From contig NZ_CP047318.1 of assembly GCF_009857135.1 (NCBI RefSeq), positions 4,650,001 to 4,714,000 of the forward strand: a stretch of 64,000 nucleotides of DNA. The letters are read 5' to 3'. The DNA comes from Streptomyces sp. HM190. GTDB lineage: Bacteria; Actinomycetota; Actinomycetes; Streptomycetales; Streptomycetaceae. A model generated the notes under the pieces. It had not been told where the DNA came from, ran no database searches, and saw only the letters and a program-made list of their open reading frames with translations. Shown here piece by piece: positions 16,531-25,749 of this stretch (the first letter of the stretch is position 1; every line of letters starts with the position of its first letter). Position numbers and translations under genes: made by a program.

Positions 16531-18006
16531 GTGCACAGACGGACGTACGCCCTGGCCGCCGCCGTCGCGGCCTGCTCGGCCACGACGGCACTCGCGCTCG
16601 CCGCGGCGCCCCACGCGCTCGCCGCGCCCCGGCCCTCCCCCGTCACCGGCGACTTCAACGCCGACGGCTACCCGGACCTCGCCGTCGGCCTGCCCGACGC
16701 GACCGTGAACGGCAAGGCCAGGGCCGGCTACGTCCACGTCCTGTGGGGCGGTGCCGAGGGCGTCGGCCGCCACGGCGGCATCCGCATCAGTCAGGCCACC
16801 GCGGAGGTCCCCGGCACCCCGGAGCAGGGCGACCGCTTCGGTGCCGCCGTGGCGCTGGAGGACCTCAGCGGCGACGGCGCGGCCGAGCTGATCGTCGGCG
16901 CCCCCGGTGAGGACGTGAACGGCCGCGGCACGGACGCGGGCGTGGTCGTCGTCGTGGGCGGCGGCAAGGGCACCTCACGCCCCGGCTCGAACGCCCTGGT
17001 CGGCCCGTCCGCCGGCGCCGCGTACGGCTGGTCGGTCGCCGCGGCCGACGTGACCGGCGACGGCGGCCGGGACATCGTGGTCGGCGGCCGCGACAAGGTC
17101 GTCCTGCGGGCCGTCGTGGACGACGGCGAGGACCTCGTGATCACCACCGTCCTCGCCGCACCCATGGGCGGCCGCGCCCCCGTCCTCGCCACCGGCGACT
17201 TCGACACCGACGGCACGGACGACCTGGCCCTCGCGTACCACACGGTCGACGCCCCCTCCACCCGGTCGCACGTCCGGCTGTGGACGTGGGACCCGGCCGA
17301 GCGCCGCATGGCCAACTTCTGGAACGCCGACAACGGCGCGGCCTCCGCCCTCGCCACCGGCGACTTCGACGGCGACGGCCTGGACGACCTGGCCCTCGGC
17401 GAGTGCCGCGAGATCGCCGACGAGAACATCGACGACCCGTGCGGCCCCGAGTCGTACGCCGAGGGCGGCGGCATCCACGTCCTCTACGGCCACGCGGGCT
17501 CCTTCGGCGCGCGCACCCAGACCCTCAACCAGGACACCGTCGGCGTGTACGGCGTCGCCGAGGACGGCGACCGCTTCGGCGCGTCCCTCGCCGTGCTGGA
17601 CTGGAACCGCGACGGCCGCGACGACCTGGTCGCCGGCGCGCCCGGCGAGGCCATCGGCAGCCGCGCCCGCGCCGGCGCCGCCACGCTCCTGCTCGGCCAC
17701 GGCAGCGGCATCGTCGACCCGTACGGTGAGGCCACGTCCGTCCCGTACCACCAGGACAGCCCCCGCGTCCCCGGCGTGGCCGAGACCGGCGACGCGTTCG
17801 GCACGGCCGTCGCGACCGGCGACTACGACAGGGACGGCGTCCCCGACACGGCGGTGGGCGCCCCCGGGGAGAACGGCGGCTCGGGCGGCGTCTGGGTCCT
17901 GCCGAGGACCTCCACGACGGGCCCGTACGCCCTCACCCCGTCCAACCTGGGCCTGCCGTCCCCGACGACGGCCCTGTCGTACGGCAGGCACCTGAGCGGC
18001 CACTGA
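16531..18006 (+). CDS. Secreted FG-GAP (integrin alpha-like) propeller protein 1
   Basis: A 491-residue protein with a Sec signal peptide (residues 1 to about 31, ending in an ALA motif). About seven FG-GAP repeats follow, each with a calcium-loop pattern such as DFNADGYPDLAVG, DFDGDGLDDLALG or DYDRDGVPDTAVG, predicting a seven-bladed propeller. No enzymatic domain or wall anchor is visible, so it should be released or loosely surface-bound. GTG at 16531 follows GGAG. It is the only plus-strand member of the five-gene array. Confidence 0.85.
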   Translation: MHRRTYALAAAVAACSATTALALAAAPHALAAPRPSPVTGDFNADGYPDLAVGLPDATVNGKARAGYVHVLWGGAEGVGRHGGIRISQATAEVPGTPEQGDRFGAAVALEDLSGDGAAELIVGAPGEDVNGRGTDAGVVVVVGGGKGTSRPGSNALVGPSAGAAYGWSVAAADVTGDGGRDIVVGGRDKVVLRAVVDDGEDLVITTVLAAPMGGRAPVLATGDFDTDGTDDLALAYHTVDAPSTRSHVRLWTWDPAERRMANFWNADNGAASALATGDFDGDGLDDLALGECREIADENIDDPCGPESYAEGGGIHVLYGHAGSFGARTQTLNQDTVGVYGVAEDGDRFGASLAVLDWNRDGRDDLVAGAPGEAIGSRARAGAATLLLGHGSGIVDPYGEATSVPYHQDSPRVPGVAETGDAFGTAVATGDYDRDGVPDTAVGAPGENGGSGGVWVLPRTSTTGPYALTPSNLGLPSPTTALSYGRHLSGH

Positions 18007-18114
18007 CCGCCGGCGCCCGCCGGGCCCTGGTGACCGGGGTCCGGCGGACGGCCACGGGCCCGGCGAACAGCCACGGGGGCGAACGACGGCCCCGGTTTCC
18101 AGCGATCCGCCGGG

Positions 18115-19506
18115 CTACTGGAGCATGCCGGGGATGATGTCGCCGCCGACCTGCTGCGCGCCCGTGGTGGTGATGCCCTTCGACGAACCCCGCAGCACGA
18201 GCGAACCGTAGTTCGCGGCGACGTACAGGTCCGCCTTGCCGTCGCGGTTGGTGTCGCGCAGGCGCACCGTGTTGCCGAAGGACTCGTCCTGCAGGCCGCC
18301 GGGGACGCCGGGGGTGTCGCGGGCGAACCACTGCGAACCCGTGCCGGTGAGGCCCGACCTGGAGCCGAGGAGGACGTGGACGGCGCCGGCGTACGGGTGG
18401 GTGCCGAGCTTCTCGCCGTACGCGCCGACGGCCAGGTCGCGGTAGCCGTCGCCGTTCACGTCGCCGGCGGAGACGGACGCGCCGAACGCGTCGTCGACCT
18501 CGGGGGTGTCCTTGACCCCCTTCGTGGCCTGGGTGAAACGGGCCGTCCTGGAGGAGGGGCCGGTCGAGCCGCCGTACCAGACGGTCACGCGGCCCCGGTA
18601 CCTGTCGTACAGCGGGGTGCCGATCGCGAGGTCGCCGTAGCCGTCCTTGTCGAAGTCGGCGATCACGCCGTCACCGCCCCGCTCGGCCTGGCCGCCGTTG
18701 CCCTTCACCGACTCCAGGCGGAGGGTCTTGCCGGGGTACAGCTTCGCCTTGCCGCCCTTGACGAACCAGGCGTCGGAGGCGATGTACGTGTCGGTGACGA
18801 CGTCGCCGACGACGACCAGGTCGGTCTTGCCGTCCTTGTCGATCCTCCCGGCGACGACGGCGGTGGAGTAGAACGACGAGGTGTCCTTGTCCAGGACGGT
18901 CACCGAGCCCTTCACCCCCGACCTGGTGATCGCGCCCCGGTAGACGTACGTCTTGTGGTCGCGGACGAGGGCCAGGTCCTGGTTGCCGTCGCCGTTGAAG
19001 TCACCGGTGGCGAGGTCGGCGGCCAGACCGGACGCGCCCTTCGCGCCCCTGTCGGGCACGGTCGTGCCGCCGGACAGGCCCTTCGCGCTGCCCCACAGGA
19101 CGGTGACGGTGCCGTTGTCCTTGTACGAGCCGACGTTCTCGCCGTTCGCCGACACCGCGAGGTCGCCGTAGCCGTCCTTGTCGAAGTCGGCGGCCGTGCG
19201 GACCTCGCCGAAGAAGTCGTCGTTCTCGTCGGCGCCGGGGACGCCCGCGCTGGACTGGTCGATGAACTGCGTCTTCGTGCCCGGCCCGTCGGCGGTGCCG
19301 AAGGTGACGAGGACTCCACCGCCCTTGTTGGGCTCGCCCGGCCCGTACGAGAAGACGGCGTAGTCGCGGAAGCCGTCGCCGTTGAAGTCGTCGGCGTACT
19401 TCGCGGGGGCGGCGGACGCGGGGGCGGCGGTGGCGATCGTGAGGAGGCCGCCGGTCAGGGCGGCGGCCGTCGCCGCGGCCAGGGCGGTCCGCAGGGGGCG
19501 CTTCAT
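18115..19506 (-). CDS. Secreted FG-GAP propeller protein 2
   Basis: A 463-residue protein with a twin-Lys/Arg Sec signal (MKRPLRTAL to about residue 34, ASA/AP cleavage) and about seven repeats (DFNGDGFRDYAV, DFDKDGYGDLAV, DFDKDGYGDLAI, DVNGDGYRDLAVG and others). The start at 19506 has GGGAAGAG in front; the further upstream ATG lacks a site. It converges with member 1 and is followed upstream by three more members on the same strand. One blade (GRIDKDGKTDLVVVG) has lost the usual aromatic. Confidence 0.85.
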   Translation of the reverse strand: MKRPLRTALAAATAAALTGGLLTIATAAPASAAPAKYADDFNGDGFRDYAVFSYGPGEPNKGGGVLVTFGTADGPGTKTQFIDQSSAGVPGADENDDFFGEVRTAADFDKDGYGDLAVSANGENVGSYKDNGTVTVLWGSAKGLSGGTTVPDRGAKGASGLAADLATGDFNGDGNQDLALVRDHKTYVYRGAITRSGVKGSVTVLDKDTSSFYSTAVVAGRIDKDGKTDLVVVGDVVTDTYIASDAWFVKGGKAKLYPGKTLRLESVKGNGGQAERGGDGVIADFDKDGYGDLAIGTPLYDRYRGRVTVWYGGSTGPSSRTARFTQATKGVKDTPEVDDAFGASVSAGDVNGDGYRDLAVGAYGEKLGTHPYAGAVHVLLGSRSGLTGTGSQWFARDTPGVPGGLQDESFGNTVRLRDTNRDGKADLYVAANYGSLVLRGSSKGITTTGAQQVGGDIIPGMLQ

Positions 19507-19615
19507 GAGGTCTCTTCCCTGGGTGAAGGTGAGGGGTGGGGGTGATGCGGTGCGGGAGGACGGGGAGCGGGCCCGCACCCCCGAGGATGCGGGCCCGATT
19601 CCTGCCTGCGAAGGG

Positions 19616-21091
19616 TCAGTTGGCGGCGTTGCCGCCGAACAGCGGGGACGCGTCCGTCGACACGCCGAGCGAGGACGGGGCGAGGGAACGCGACCCGGTC
19701 GTGCTGATCTTCGTGCCGTTGGACGGCAGGTAGACCACCGAGCCGTTGCCCGCGTTCTCGCCGTACGCGCCGACCGTGAGGTCCGCCCGGCCGTCGCCGG
19801 TGACGTCGGTGAGCTTCACCTCGGACCCGAAGAAGTCGTTGGTCTCGTCCGAGCCGGGGACACCCGCCGTGGACTGGGCGAAGTACTGGGAGCCGGAGGA
19901 GGTGTCGAGACCGGCGGCCGAGCCGTAGAGGACCGTCACCGCGCCCGTGTTGACGGCTCCGCCGAGGTTCTCGCCGGCGGCGCCCACCGCCAGGTCCTGG
20001 TAGCCGTCACCGTTGATGTCGCCGAGCGACAGATCGTTGCCGAAGAAGTCGCCGCGCTCGGAGGAACCGGGCACGTTGCCGGTGTTCTGGGTCAGCGAGG
20101 TGGACCCGGCCGGGCCGTCGACGGAACCGAAGACGATGTGGACCTTGCCGCCGGTGGCGGACTCGGGAACCGAGGGCTCGCTGCCGTCCTTGGACGGGTC
20201 CCATTCCTCACCGGTCACGATGTCGCCGTAACCGTCGCCGTTGACGTCGCCGATGCCGGTGATGACGCCGGGCTTCAGCTTCTGCGCGGACGCGGCGGAC
20301 AGCCCGGAGGCGGTGCCCGGCACGTAGTAGTTGGCGTTCCAGTTGTACGCGCTGTCGGTCTCGAAGCCGTCGACGATCAGGTCGGTCCGCTTGTCGCCGT
20401 TGACGTCGCCCGCGGTGAGGTTGAGCGGGCCGGTGCCGTCGCCGGACAGGATGGGCGGCTTGACGGTGGAGCGCTTGCCGTAGGTGCCGGACTTGCTGAT
20501 GCCGCCCTGGAAGACGTGGATCGTGCTCGACGTGGCGCCGACCGCGAGGTCCTCCTTGCCGTCGCCGTCGAAGTCGCCCGCGGCCAGGGTCTTGCCCCAC
20601 CTGTCGTGGGAGGAGGGCGCGGGGTCGTTCAGGGTCGTGGCGCCGGACAGCCCGGCCGACGAGCCCCACACGATCACGACGGTGCCGCCGTCCGCGTCGC
20701 TGCCGACGTCCTCCATGTACGCGGAGACGGCGAGGTCGTCGTATCCGTCGTCGTTGAAGTCGCCGTACGCGCTGACCCAGCCGAACGCGTCGTTCGTCTC
20801 GGCGGTACCGGGCACACCGGAGGTGTTCTGGCTGATCGAGGTGCGCTTCGTGGACGTCACACCGCTCGCGGAGCCGTACAGGGCGACGATCTGTCCGGCG
20901 TGCTTCCTGCCGCCGACCGTGGCCTCTCCGGCCGCGTACGCGACATCGCCGTAGCCGTCGTCGTTGAAGTCCGCCACCGGGTGGTGGACCGAGTCGGCCG
21001 CCGTCGCCGTCACGGCCGAGAACGTGAGCAGACCGCCCGTCAGCGCGGCCGCGGAGGCCGTCGCGAGGGCGAGTCGCAGATGCTTGTGCAT
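19616..21091 (-). CDS. Secreted FG-GAP propeller protein 3
   Basis: A 491-residue member with a signal peptide at 1 to about 32 (MHKHLRLALATASAAALTGG start) that closely matches that of member 2, supporting duplication. About seven repeats: DFNDDGYGDVAY, DFNDDGYDDLAVS, DFDGDGKEDLAVG, DVNGDKRTDLIVD, DVNGDGYGDIVTG, DINGDGYQDLAVG, DVTGDGRADLTVG. ATG at 21091 is preceded by AGGAGA. The function is not known; the fold is used for protein or glycan binding outside the cell. Confidence 0.85.
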   Translation of the reverse strand: MHKHLRLALATASAAALTGGLLTFSAVTATAADSVHHPVADFNDDGYGDVAYAAGEATVGGRKHAGQIVALYGSASGVTSTKRTSISQNTSGVPGTAETNDAFGWVSAYGDFNDDGYDDLAVSAYMEDVGSDADGGTVVIVWGSSAGLSGATTLNDPAPSSHDRWGKTLAAGDFDGDGKEDLAVGATSSTIHVFQGGISKSGTYGKRSTVKPPILSGDGTGPLNLTAGDVNGDKRTDLIVDGFETDSAYNWNANYYVPGTASGLSAASAQKLKPGVITGIGDVNGDGYGDIVTGEEWDPSKDGSEPSVPESATGGKVHIVFGSVDGPAGSTSLTQNTGNVPGSSERGDFFGNDLSLGDINGDGYQDLAVGAAGENLGGAVNTGAVTVLYGSAAGLDTSSGSQYFAQSTAGVPGSDETNDFFGSEVKLTDVTGDGRADLTVGAYGENAGNGSVVYLPSNGTKISTTGSRSLAPSSLGVSTDASPLFGGNAAN

Positions 21092-21316
21092 GCGGGAATC
21101 TCCTGCTGCATGCGGGGACGCTCGCGGGCGTCCGCAGTCAATGGGGTGCCCTTCCTGTCCGGTTCGCCCGTAGTTCGTTCCGGGGTCACGGGGAAGTCGG
21201 CGAACAGGAGACCGCCAAAGACACGCGACGGTTGTACGGGAGTTCGAGAAATTTCTGTGGCGCGTGGAACCGGTGGGGCGCGGGGGACCCTCTTACTCCC
21301 CCGCGCTCCGCACGGC

Positions 21317-22795
21317 TCACCCGCCGAGCACCGCCCCGTACCCGGACGCTCCCGTCAGTCCGAGCTTCGCCGGGGTCAGCGACACCGCCGGAAGACGGGA
21401 GGCGTCGCCCGCCGACGGGCGGTACCAGAGGGCGCCCGAGGGGGCGTTCTCGCCGGGCGCCCCGATCACATGGTCGTCGTAGCCCGCCGTGTCGAAGTCG
21501 GCCGCCGCCACCGCCGCCCCGAACAGGTCGCCCTCCTCGGCCGTGCCCGGCACCCCGGCGGAGCTCTGGGTGAAGGCCGGGCCGGTGAACACCCGGTCGC
21601 CGCCCGCCTCCAGCTCCCAGTAGGCGCCCGCGCGGACCACCGACCCCACCGCCTCATGGCTCGCGCCGACCAGCAGGGAGTCGGGGCCGCTCCTGTCGAG
21701 GTCGACGACCGCCAGCGCGGCACCGAAGTTGTCCTCGGCCTCCGCCGTGCCGCCCACCCCGGGGGAGGACTGCGTGGTGCAGGTGACCTGGCCGCCGAGC
21801 GTGCTGTCCGCCGCCCCGTACACCGTGGCGAGGGCGCCGCCGAGACGGTCCGCGCAGGACGGGTGCTCCGCCTCGGGGTCGGGCAGCACCTCGCCGATCG
21901 CCAGGTCCGTCCGGCCGTCGCCGTCGAAGTCACCGGCGGCGAGCGCGGAGCCGAAGTCGGCGGCCTGCCAGCGTGTCGTCCAGCCGCCGGGGGCCAGGGA
22001 ACGGACGCGGGTGCCCGAGATCTCCAGGCCCTTGTACGTGACGGCCAGGTCGTCCCTGCCGTCGCCGTCGAAGTCCGCGCTGGTCAGCGCGCGGGCGTCA
22101 CCGAAGTCGTAGCCCTCGACGAGCGTCGTGGGCGCGGCGGCGCTGAGCGGCCCCGGCCGCAGGACCGTCGCGCCGCCCTCCTCGCCGCTCACGGCGAGGA
22201 CGAGGTCGCGGTCGCCGTCGCCGTCGTAGTCCCCGGCGGTGACCAGCCGTCCGAGCCGCTGCCCGGGTTCTCCCTTCGCCACCGTCAGCCCCGCCCTGAG
22301 CCCTCTCGCCGAGCCCCACAGCACATAGGCGGCGCCCTCGTGCCCGCCGGTGCCGCCGACCTGCTCGCCGGGCGCGGTCACCACGAGGTCGGCGTACCCG
22401 TCCGCGTCGAAGTCCGCGGCCCGCACGGCGTACCCGAACTGGTCACCGGCCTCCGCCGTGCCCGGGATGCCGCCGCTCGCCTGGTCGATCCTGGTGCTCC
22501 GGCCGCCGAGGCCGTCCGCGGAGCCCCACAGCACGTGCACGAAACCGGCCCGCGCGTGCCCGTCCGCGGTGCCCGCGGGCACGCCCACCGCGAGGTCGGC
22601 GTAGCCGTCGCCGTCGAAGTCGCCGCGTACGGATCCCGCGGCCGTCGCCGGGGGCGCGACGACCATCCCGAGGCCGAGGCCGAGGCCGGCGACGGTGACG
22701 AGGACGGCGGCGGGGAGGGCGGAGGGACGGGCGACGGTGAGGGCTCTTCGTCCGCCGAGCGGCCGGGGGCCGCGGCGATGGGGGGTGGTGGACAC
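21317..22795 (-). CDS. Secreted FG-GAP propeller protein 4
   Basis: A 492-residue member with a longer, Arg-rich signal region (hydrophobic core about 28-48, cleavage near ATA). Repeats include DFDGDGYADLAVG, DFDADGYADLVV, DYDGDGDRDLVL, DFDGDGRDDLAV and DFDGDGRTDLAIG. The last two blades are weaker (DLDRSGPDSLLVG and DFDTAGYDDHVIG) and have lost calcium-binding acids. GTG start with GGAG in front. It diverges more from members 2 and 3 than these do from each other. Confidence 0.83.
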   Translation of the reverse strand: MSTTPHRRGPRPLGGRRALTVARPSALPAAVLVTVAGLGLGLGMVVAPPATAAGSVRGDFDGDGYADLAVGVPAGTADGHARAGFVHVLWGSADGLGGRSTRIDQASGGIPGTAEAGDQFGYAVRAADFDADGYADLVVTAPGEQVGGTGGHEGAAYVLWGSARGLRAGLTVAKGEPGQRLGRLVTAGDYDGDGDRDLVLAVSGEEGGATVLRPGPLSAAAPTTLVEGYDFGDARALTSADFDGDGRDDLAVTYKGLEISGTRVRSLAPGGWTTRWQAADFGSALAAGDFDGDGRTDLAIGEVLPDPEAEHPSCADRLGGALATVYGAADSTLGGQVTCTTQSSPGVGGTAEAEDNFGAALAVVDLDRSGPDSLLVGASHEAVGSVVRAGAYWELEAGGDRVFTGPAFTQSSAGVPGTAEEGDLFGAAVAAADFDTAGYDDHVIGAPGENAPSGALWYRPSAGDASRLPAVSLTPAKLGLTGASGYGAVLGG

Positions 22796-22943
22796 GAGGG
22801 CTCCAACTGGTCTGGGGGCGGCGGGAGTCGCGGCGTCGGGTCTGACGGGGGCCGAGCCTTGTCGTTCGGATCATGCCCGGTCCGCGGGTCTCGCCGACCC
22901 GACGGCACCGATCCTGCAGCCGACGCCGGCCGAACGACACCCC

Positions 22944-24353
22944 CTAACGGAGAAGGGTGCCGAAAGCGGGGTACGCGGTGCCGCCGAGACCGAGGTCGAG
23001 GGCGTTGAAGGAGGCGGCGTAGGACGTGGTGAGACCGGAGGCCGTCCCGCGCAGGACCCAGACCGCGCCGGTGTCCCGCGTGGTGCCGATGTCCTCGCCG
23101 GTCGCGCCGATCGCCAGGTCGGCGCGGCCGTTGCCGTTGATGTCCTTGAGCCGCACGGCGGCGCCGAACGCGTCGTCGGTCTCGGCCGCGCCGGGCACGC
23201 CGGGGGTGGCCTGGTGCCATGACGTTCCCCGGCCCGGGCCGCCCGCGGACCCCTTCAGCAGGACGACGCCGCCCACCCCCCGCACCCCGTCGACGGTCTC
23301 GCCGGGCGCGCCGACGGCCACGTCCGCGTATCCGTCGCCGGTGACGTCGTCCGCGGCGACCGAGCCGCCGAAGCCGTCGCCCGGCTCGTCGGCGCCCGGC
23401 ACGCCCGTGCTCGCCTGGCTGTACGACCGGGAGGGCCAGGTGTTGACGCCGAGGCCGCGGTCGTTGCCGGGCCACACGGTGATCCGTCCGCCGGTGCCGG
23501 CCCCCGCTTCGCCGAGGACGAGGTCGCTGTACCCGTTGCCGTCGACGTCGGCGGCGGCGACCCGCGGCTCGGTGATCACGTCGGACACGGCGCCCCGGTG
23601 GAGGGGCCGGTAGGAGGAGCCGATGTCGCCGGCGCCGCCCCGCAGGTAGCCCGCGAAGCCGTGGCCGGCGGCGTCGGTGCCGTGCAGGACGTAGTCGCTG
23701 CCCGAGCCGCCCGAGAAGTGCCCGCCGAGGACGCCGTCGAGCCGGACCCCGTCGGGCAGGAAGTCGACCTCCGGGGCGAGCGCGGGCCCGTCCGGTACGC
23801 CGTCGGCGTACCACCAGAAGCGGTTCTCGGAGACCACGACCAGGTTGCCGGAGCCGTCGCCGTCGAGGTCGACGAAGGAGGCGCCCTCGCCGAAGCGGAC
23901 GTCCTCGGCGGTGGGGGCGCCCAGGACCGTGCCGCCGGTGCGCAGTCCGCGGGCGCCGCCCCACAGGACGGTGAGGGAGCCGTCCGGCCTGCCGTCGACC
24001 TTCTCGCCGGGGGCGCCGACGATCAGGTCGGCGTAGCCGTCGTCGTTCACGTCGCCGCTGGTCACGTTCTCGCCGAACTCGTCCTCGGGTTCCCGGACGC
24101 CGGGTACGCCCGGGGAGTCCTGGGTGAGGGTCACCGACCTGGCGGAGCCGGTGCCGACGCCCGAGGAGGACCCGAACGTGACGGTCACCGCGTTGGCCCC
24201 GGGGGTGCCGACGACGAGGTCCCGGTACCCGTCGCCGTTGAAGTCGTCCCTCGCCCCCGGCGCGGCGACCGCGCTCCCGGCCAGCGGCAGGGCGAGCCCC
24301 GCCACCGCGAGCGCTCCCGCACAGGCGGCCACGACGAGCTTCCTTGCAACCAC
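22944..24353 (-). CDS. Secreted FG-GAP propeller protein 5
   Basis: A 469-residue member. GTG at 24353 was chosen over the ATG at 24413 because GGAGGT lies five bases before it and the signal peptide (about 1-29) then starts cleanly. Repeats include DFNGDGYRDLVVG, DVNDDGYADLIVG, DVDGNGYSDLVLG, DVTGDGYADVAVG and DINGNGRADLAIG; the third and fourth blades are degenerate (DLDGDGSGNLVVV; HFSGGSGSDYVLH). Read from its promoter it is the first of four same-strand members. Confidence 0.84.
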   Translation of the reverse strand: MVARKLVVAACAGALAVAGLALPLAGSAVAAPGARDDFNGDGYRDLVVGTPGANAVTVTFGSSSGVGTGSARSVTLTQDSPGVPGVREPEDEFGENVTSGDVNDDGYADLIVGAPGEKVDGRPDGSLTVLWGGARGLRTGGTVLGAPTAEDVRFGEGASFVDLDGDGSGNLVVVSENRFWWYADGVPDGPALAPEVDFLPDGVRLDGVLGGHFSGGSGSDYVLHGTDAAGHGFAGYLRGGAGDIGSSYRPLHRGAVSDVITEPRVAAADVDGNGYSDLVLGEAGAGTGGRITVWPGNDRGLGVNTWPSRSYSQASTGVPGADEPGDGFGGSVAADDVTGDGYADVAVGAPGETVDGVRGVGGVVLLKGSAGGPGRGTSWHQATPGVPGAAETDDAFGAAVRLKDINGNGRADLAIGATGEDIGTTRDTGAVWVLRGTASGLTTSYAASFNALDLGLGGTAYPAFGTLLR

Positions 24354-24521
24354 GGGTGACCTCCAGGAGGACGGCGTAGGGCGGTTCTTGGGTGTGCCTC
24401 GTCGGTGTGACACGTGGGGCGTACGAAGGGTTGTGTGCGGGTGACCGGCGAGTGAGGCGAACGTTCGACGGGGGCCGTGCGTCCAGGGAGCGAAGCGAAC
24501 CCTGACGAAGGAGACGTGACC

Positions 24522-25031
24522 ATGCTCGTCGCCCGTGCGCGGACCGCCCTGGCCGCCGTCGTCCTGACCCCCCTGGCCGTCGGCTGCGCCGCGCTCGGCG
24601 GTGGCGGGGAGTCCTCGGCGTCCTGTGCGTTCGTCGTGGACTTCCGCGACGGCCGGTACATCGACGTGGGCCGTGTGGAGTACGCGCTCGGGGCGGAGGT
24701 GGGCACGGCCCGGCAGGCGTTCTGCGACGACCAGGGCGGCGGGGAGGACGCCGCCGACGCCCCGGCCGAGGAGGACCGGACCGTCTACACGGCGTACGCC
24801 GTCCAGGGCGTCGACCCCTCCGATGCCCTCGCCGTCCGGGAGTCACCCGGCGACGAGGTGCACGTGGTGGTGGATCCGGGGGAGGACGAGTCCCTCCCGG
24901 ACGCGGCGGCCCGGATCTTCGGCCGGGACGACGCGACCGGCGAGGGGGACGGCGGCGACACGACCGGTGCGGGGGACGGCGACGCGACCGGCGAGGGGAG
25001 GAGGACGCGGCCGGCCGGCTCGTCCTCCTGA
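24522..25031 (+). CDS. Putative lipoprotein, function unknown
   Basis: A 169-residue protein with a lipoprotein signal: hydrophobic residues 5-21 ending in LAVGC, so Cys22 would be the lipidated residue. Two further Cys (about 35 and 67) may form a disulphide in the small folded domain (about 34-135). The tail (about 135-169) is a Thr/Gly/Asp-rich low-complexity run. Start ATG eight bases after GAAGGAG. Divergent from FG-GAP protein 5. No family recognised. Confidence 0.6.
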   Translation: MLVARARTALAAVVLTPLAVGCAALGGGGESSASCAFVVDFRDGRYIDVGRVEYALGAEVGTARQAFCDDQGGGEDAADAPAEEDRTVYTAYAVQGVDPSDALAVRESPGDEVHVVVDPGEDESLPDAAARIFGRDDATGEGDGGDTTGAGDGDATGEGRRTRPAGSSS

Positions 25032-25179
25032 CACGCCCCGGCGAGGAGCCGCCGCCGGAGGCGGAGGCGGCGGAGCAGCTCGCGGAGCGGTGAGCGCCGG
25101 GTCGGTGCGGACGGGCGCAGCAGGGCCGCGGGGCCGTCGCCGGCGGGCGTTGTCGGTGCCCTCTGCGAGGGTGGGCCGC

Positions 25180-25749
25180 ATGGGCGAGCGGGTGGAGCGG
25201 GTCGGCGACGACGACGAGGTGATCGGTGTCGTGGAGCGGGGCGAGGCGATCCGCCGGGGGTGGCTGCACCGGGTGGCGACGGTCGTGTGCCGCGACCCCG
25301 CCGGCCGGTACCTGGTCCACCGCCGCCCCGACGACATGTCCCGTTTCCCCGGTCACCTCACCTGGCTGCTCGGCGGCGCCACCGAGGTCGGCGAGTCGTA
25401 CGAGGAGGGGGCCGCGCGGGAGCTGTGGGAGGAGCTGGGGGTCCGGGGGCGACCGCGGTCCGTGCTGAAGATCCGGTGCGCGGGGGTGATCAGCCCCTAC
25501 TGGCTGGGCCTGCACGAGCTGGTCGTCACGGGCCCGCTGCGGCCCGACCCCGCCGAGGTCGCCTCGTACCGCTGGGTGGGTGAGGCGGAGCTGGCCCGGA
25601 TGGTGCGGGACCCGGTGTTCGTACCGGACGCCCGCGAGGCGTTCGCGCGGTACCGCGCGGCGCGTGCGACGGGGCGATGCCCCCGTGCTCGGGGGGAGCA
25701 AGGGGGCATCGGGGGTGTCGCGGGGCCGGAGGGCCGCCCGGTCACTTGA
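25180..25749 (+). CDS. NUDIX hydrolase
   Basis: A 189-residue protein with a complete NUDIX box, G-x5-E-x7-REUxEExGU, in GATEVGESYEEGAARELWEE. The opening (ERVGDDDEVIGVVERGEAIR) resembles the isopentenyl-diphosphate isomerase-like/YfcD group of NUDIX enzymes, whose substrate is uncertain. The last 28 or so residues are read through a strong stem-loop (25675-25711) and look non-structural. The stop overlaps the end of the convergent Fe-S protein gene by eight bases. Confidence 0.82.
   Translation: MGERVERVGDDDEVIGVVERGEAIRRGWLHRVATVVCRDPAGRYLVHRRPDDMSRFPGHLTWLLGGATEVGESYEEGAARELWEELGVRGRPRSVLKIRCAGVISPYWLGLHELVVTGPLRPDPAEVASYRWVGEAELARMVRDPVFVPDAREAFARYRAARATGRCPRARGEQGGIGGVAGPEGRPVT
25675..25711. 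terminator. Strong stem-loop inside the NUDIX 3' end
   Basis: CGATGCCCCC pairs with GGGGGCATCG, and inside the loop TGCTC pairs with GAGCA around GGGGG. The compound hairpin sits in the coding 3' end of the NUDIX gene and just beyond the stop of the convergent Fe-S gene, so it could end transcription from both sides. Confidence 0.6.

Noticed and set aside
19382..23008. 1208-codon plus-strand open frame over the FG-GAP genes
   Set aside because: Opposite strand of three FG-GAP genes whose signal peptides and repeats are unmistakable; open only because of GC-rich codon use.
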